Assembly (NCBI GenBank): GCA_023445955.1
Contig: JAEXJH010000330.1
Location: forward strand, 1-5,958
Source of the DNA: Pseudomonadota bacterium
GTDB lineage: Bacteria > Pseudomonadota > Alphaproteobacteria > Caulobacterales > Caulobacteraceae
Direction of reading: 5' to 3'
DNA: 5,958 nucleotides
Below are positions 5,383-5,958 of the stretch, piece after piece. Numbering within the stretch: the first letter of the stretch is position 1; every line of letters starts with the position of its first letter. The notes below the pieces were generated by a model. That model was not told the DNA's origin and ran no database searches. It worked only from the letters and a program-made list of their open reading frames with translations. Both the position numbers and the translations under genes were made by a program.

Positions 5383-5958
5383 TCGGCCGCTCCCTGCTCC
5401 GGGGTCGGAGCTTCGCTCTTGGCCGCCACGGCGGTCAGACGCTTCAGATTTCTGTCGATCTCGGCGCGGAAGTCGCTGCGCGCGAGGTTGGTGGCGACGC
5501 GGATGGCCGAGTCGAAACCGTTGGCGTCGGCGCCGCCATGGCTCTTGACCACGATGCCGTTCAGGCCCAGCAGCGGCGCGCCGTTCACCCGGCTGGGGTC
5601 GAGGCGCTTGCGCATCTTGCCCAGCGCGCCCGAGGCGATCACCGCGCCCAGCATGGCCAGCGGGCCCGAGGTCAGGGTCGACTTGATCTCGTTGGTGAAG
5701 AACCGCGCCAGGCCCTCGGCCGTCTTCAGCGCGACATTGCCGGTGAAGCCGTCGGTGACCACCACGTCGACCGTGCCGTAGGCGATGTCGTTGCCCTCGA
5801 CGAAGCCGTGATAGTCGAAGTCCAGCTTGGTCTCGCGCAGGATGGCGTGGGCCTCGCGCACTTCCTCGTGGCCCTTCTGGTCTTCCGAGCCGACGTTCAG
5901 CAAGCCCACGGTGGGGCGCTTATCGCCATGCACCGCGTGGTGTAGGCCGCGCCCATGA
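5379..5958 (-). CDS. plsX: Phosphate acyltransferase PlsX, C-terminal part (N-terminus beyond window)
   Basis: PlsX converts acyl-ACP to acyl-phosphate, the acyl donor for PlsY in the first step of phosphatidic acid synthesis. It is a soluble protein that associates with the membrane. About 192 residues are visible, roughly the last half to 55% of a usual PlsX of about 350 residues. Recognisable blocks are RPTVGLLNVGSEDQKG near 5870-5918, the highly conserved TDGFTGNVALKT at 5721-5756, and GAPLLGLNGIVVKSHG around 5530-5590. The frame is open to the right edge, and a GTG at 5933 is internal, not the true start, because conserved-looking sequence continues before it. The tail beyond the conserved core is short and Ala/Glu-rich. 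It overlaps fabH by four bases. Gene order in relatives predicts a DUF177 protein and rpmF upstream, outside this window. Confidence 0.95.
   Translation of the reverse strand, partial: HGRGLHHAVHGDKRPTVGLLNVGSEDQKGHEEVREAHAILRETKLDFDYHGFVEGNDIAYGTVDVVVTDGFTGNVALKTAEGLARFFTNEIKSTLTSGPLAMLGAVIASGALGKMRKRLDPSRVNGAPLLGLNGIVVKSHGGADANGFDSAIRVATNLARSDFRAEIDRNLKRLTAVAAKSEAPTPEQGAAE

Noticed and set aside
4204..5781. A 525-codon open frame on the plus strand.
   Set aside because: It is antisense to fabH and plsX, both unmistakable, and has the same shadow-like composition and no recognisable domain.

Overview
The window reads as a core-chromosome segment from a GC-rich alphaproteobacterium, most likely Caulobacter or a close relative. 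The evidence is the gene order plsX-fabH-ihfA-merR, a cox15-type heme A synthase, an alphaproteobacterial DUF2842 protein, and promoters that fit the published Caulobacter housekeeping pattern (TTGaCgS, 10-14 nt, GCTANAWC). The genus is inferred from these features and no database was searched.

Layout, left to right. (1) 1-1502, minus strand: a secreted alkaline phosphatase of the PhoA family, running off the left edge with only its extreme C-terminus missing. (2) 1605-2636, minus: heme A synthase (ctaA/cox15), an eight-helix membrane enzyme. (3) 2637-2777: a divergent intergenic region with a good plus-strand promoter. (4) 2778-3262, plus: a two-gene operon of small membrane proteins, a GlsB/YeaQ/YmgE-family protein and a DUF2842 protein, overlapping by 4 bases. 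(5) 3270-3295: a strong hairpin terminator with A and T tracts on its two sides, between that operon and the convergent tRNA. (6) 3323-3399, minus: tRNA-Pro(GGG) with encoded CCA and its own promoter. (7) 3462-4205, minus: a MerR-family regulator directly downstream of ihfA (integration host factor alpha). (8) 4206-4404: a 199-base spacer with a candidate ihfA promoter under a dyad, and a hairpin that places the fabH stop codon in its loop. (9) 4405-5958, minus: fabH, overlapped by 4 bases with plsX, whose N-terminal part lies beyond the right edge.

How the genes work together. plsX and fabH link fatty-acid initiation to phospholipid synthesis and look translationally coupled. ihfA and merR lie downstream in the same orientation and could be co-transcribed with them or read from their own promoter in the spacer. 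Heme A synthase serves aa3-type cytochrome oxidase. The alkaline phosphatase releases phosphate in the periplasm. I see no mobile element, CRISPR array, phage gene or clearly novel multi-gene system. The points worth checking are small: an active-site substitution in the phosphatase, the in-frame ihfA/merR junction, the spacer structures, and the poorly characterised small membrane-protein pair.
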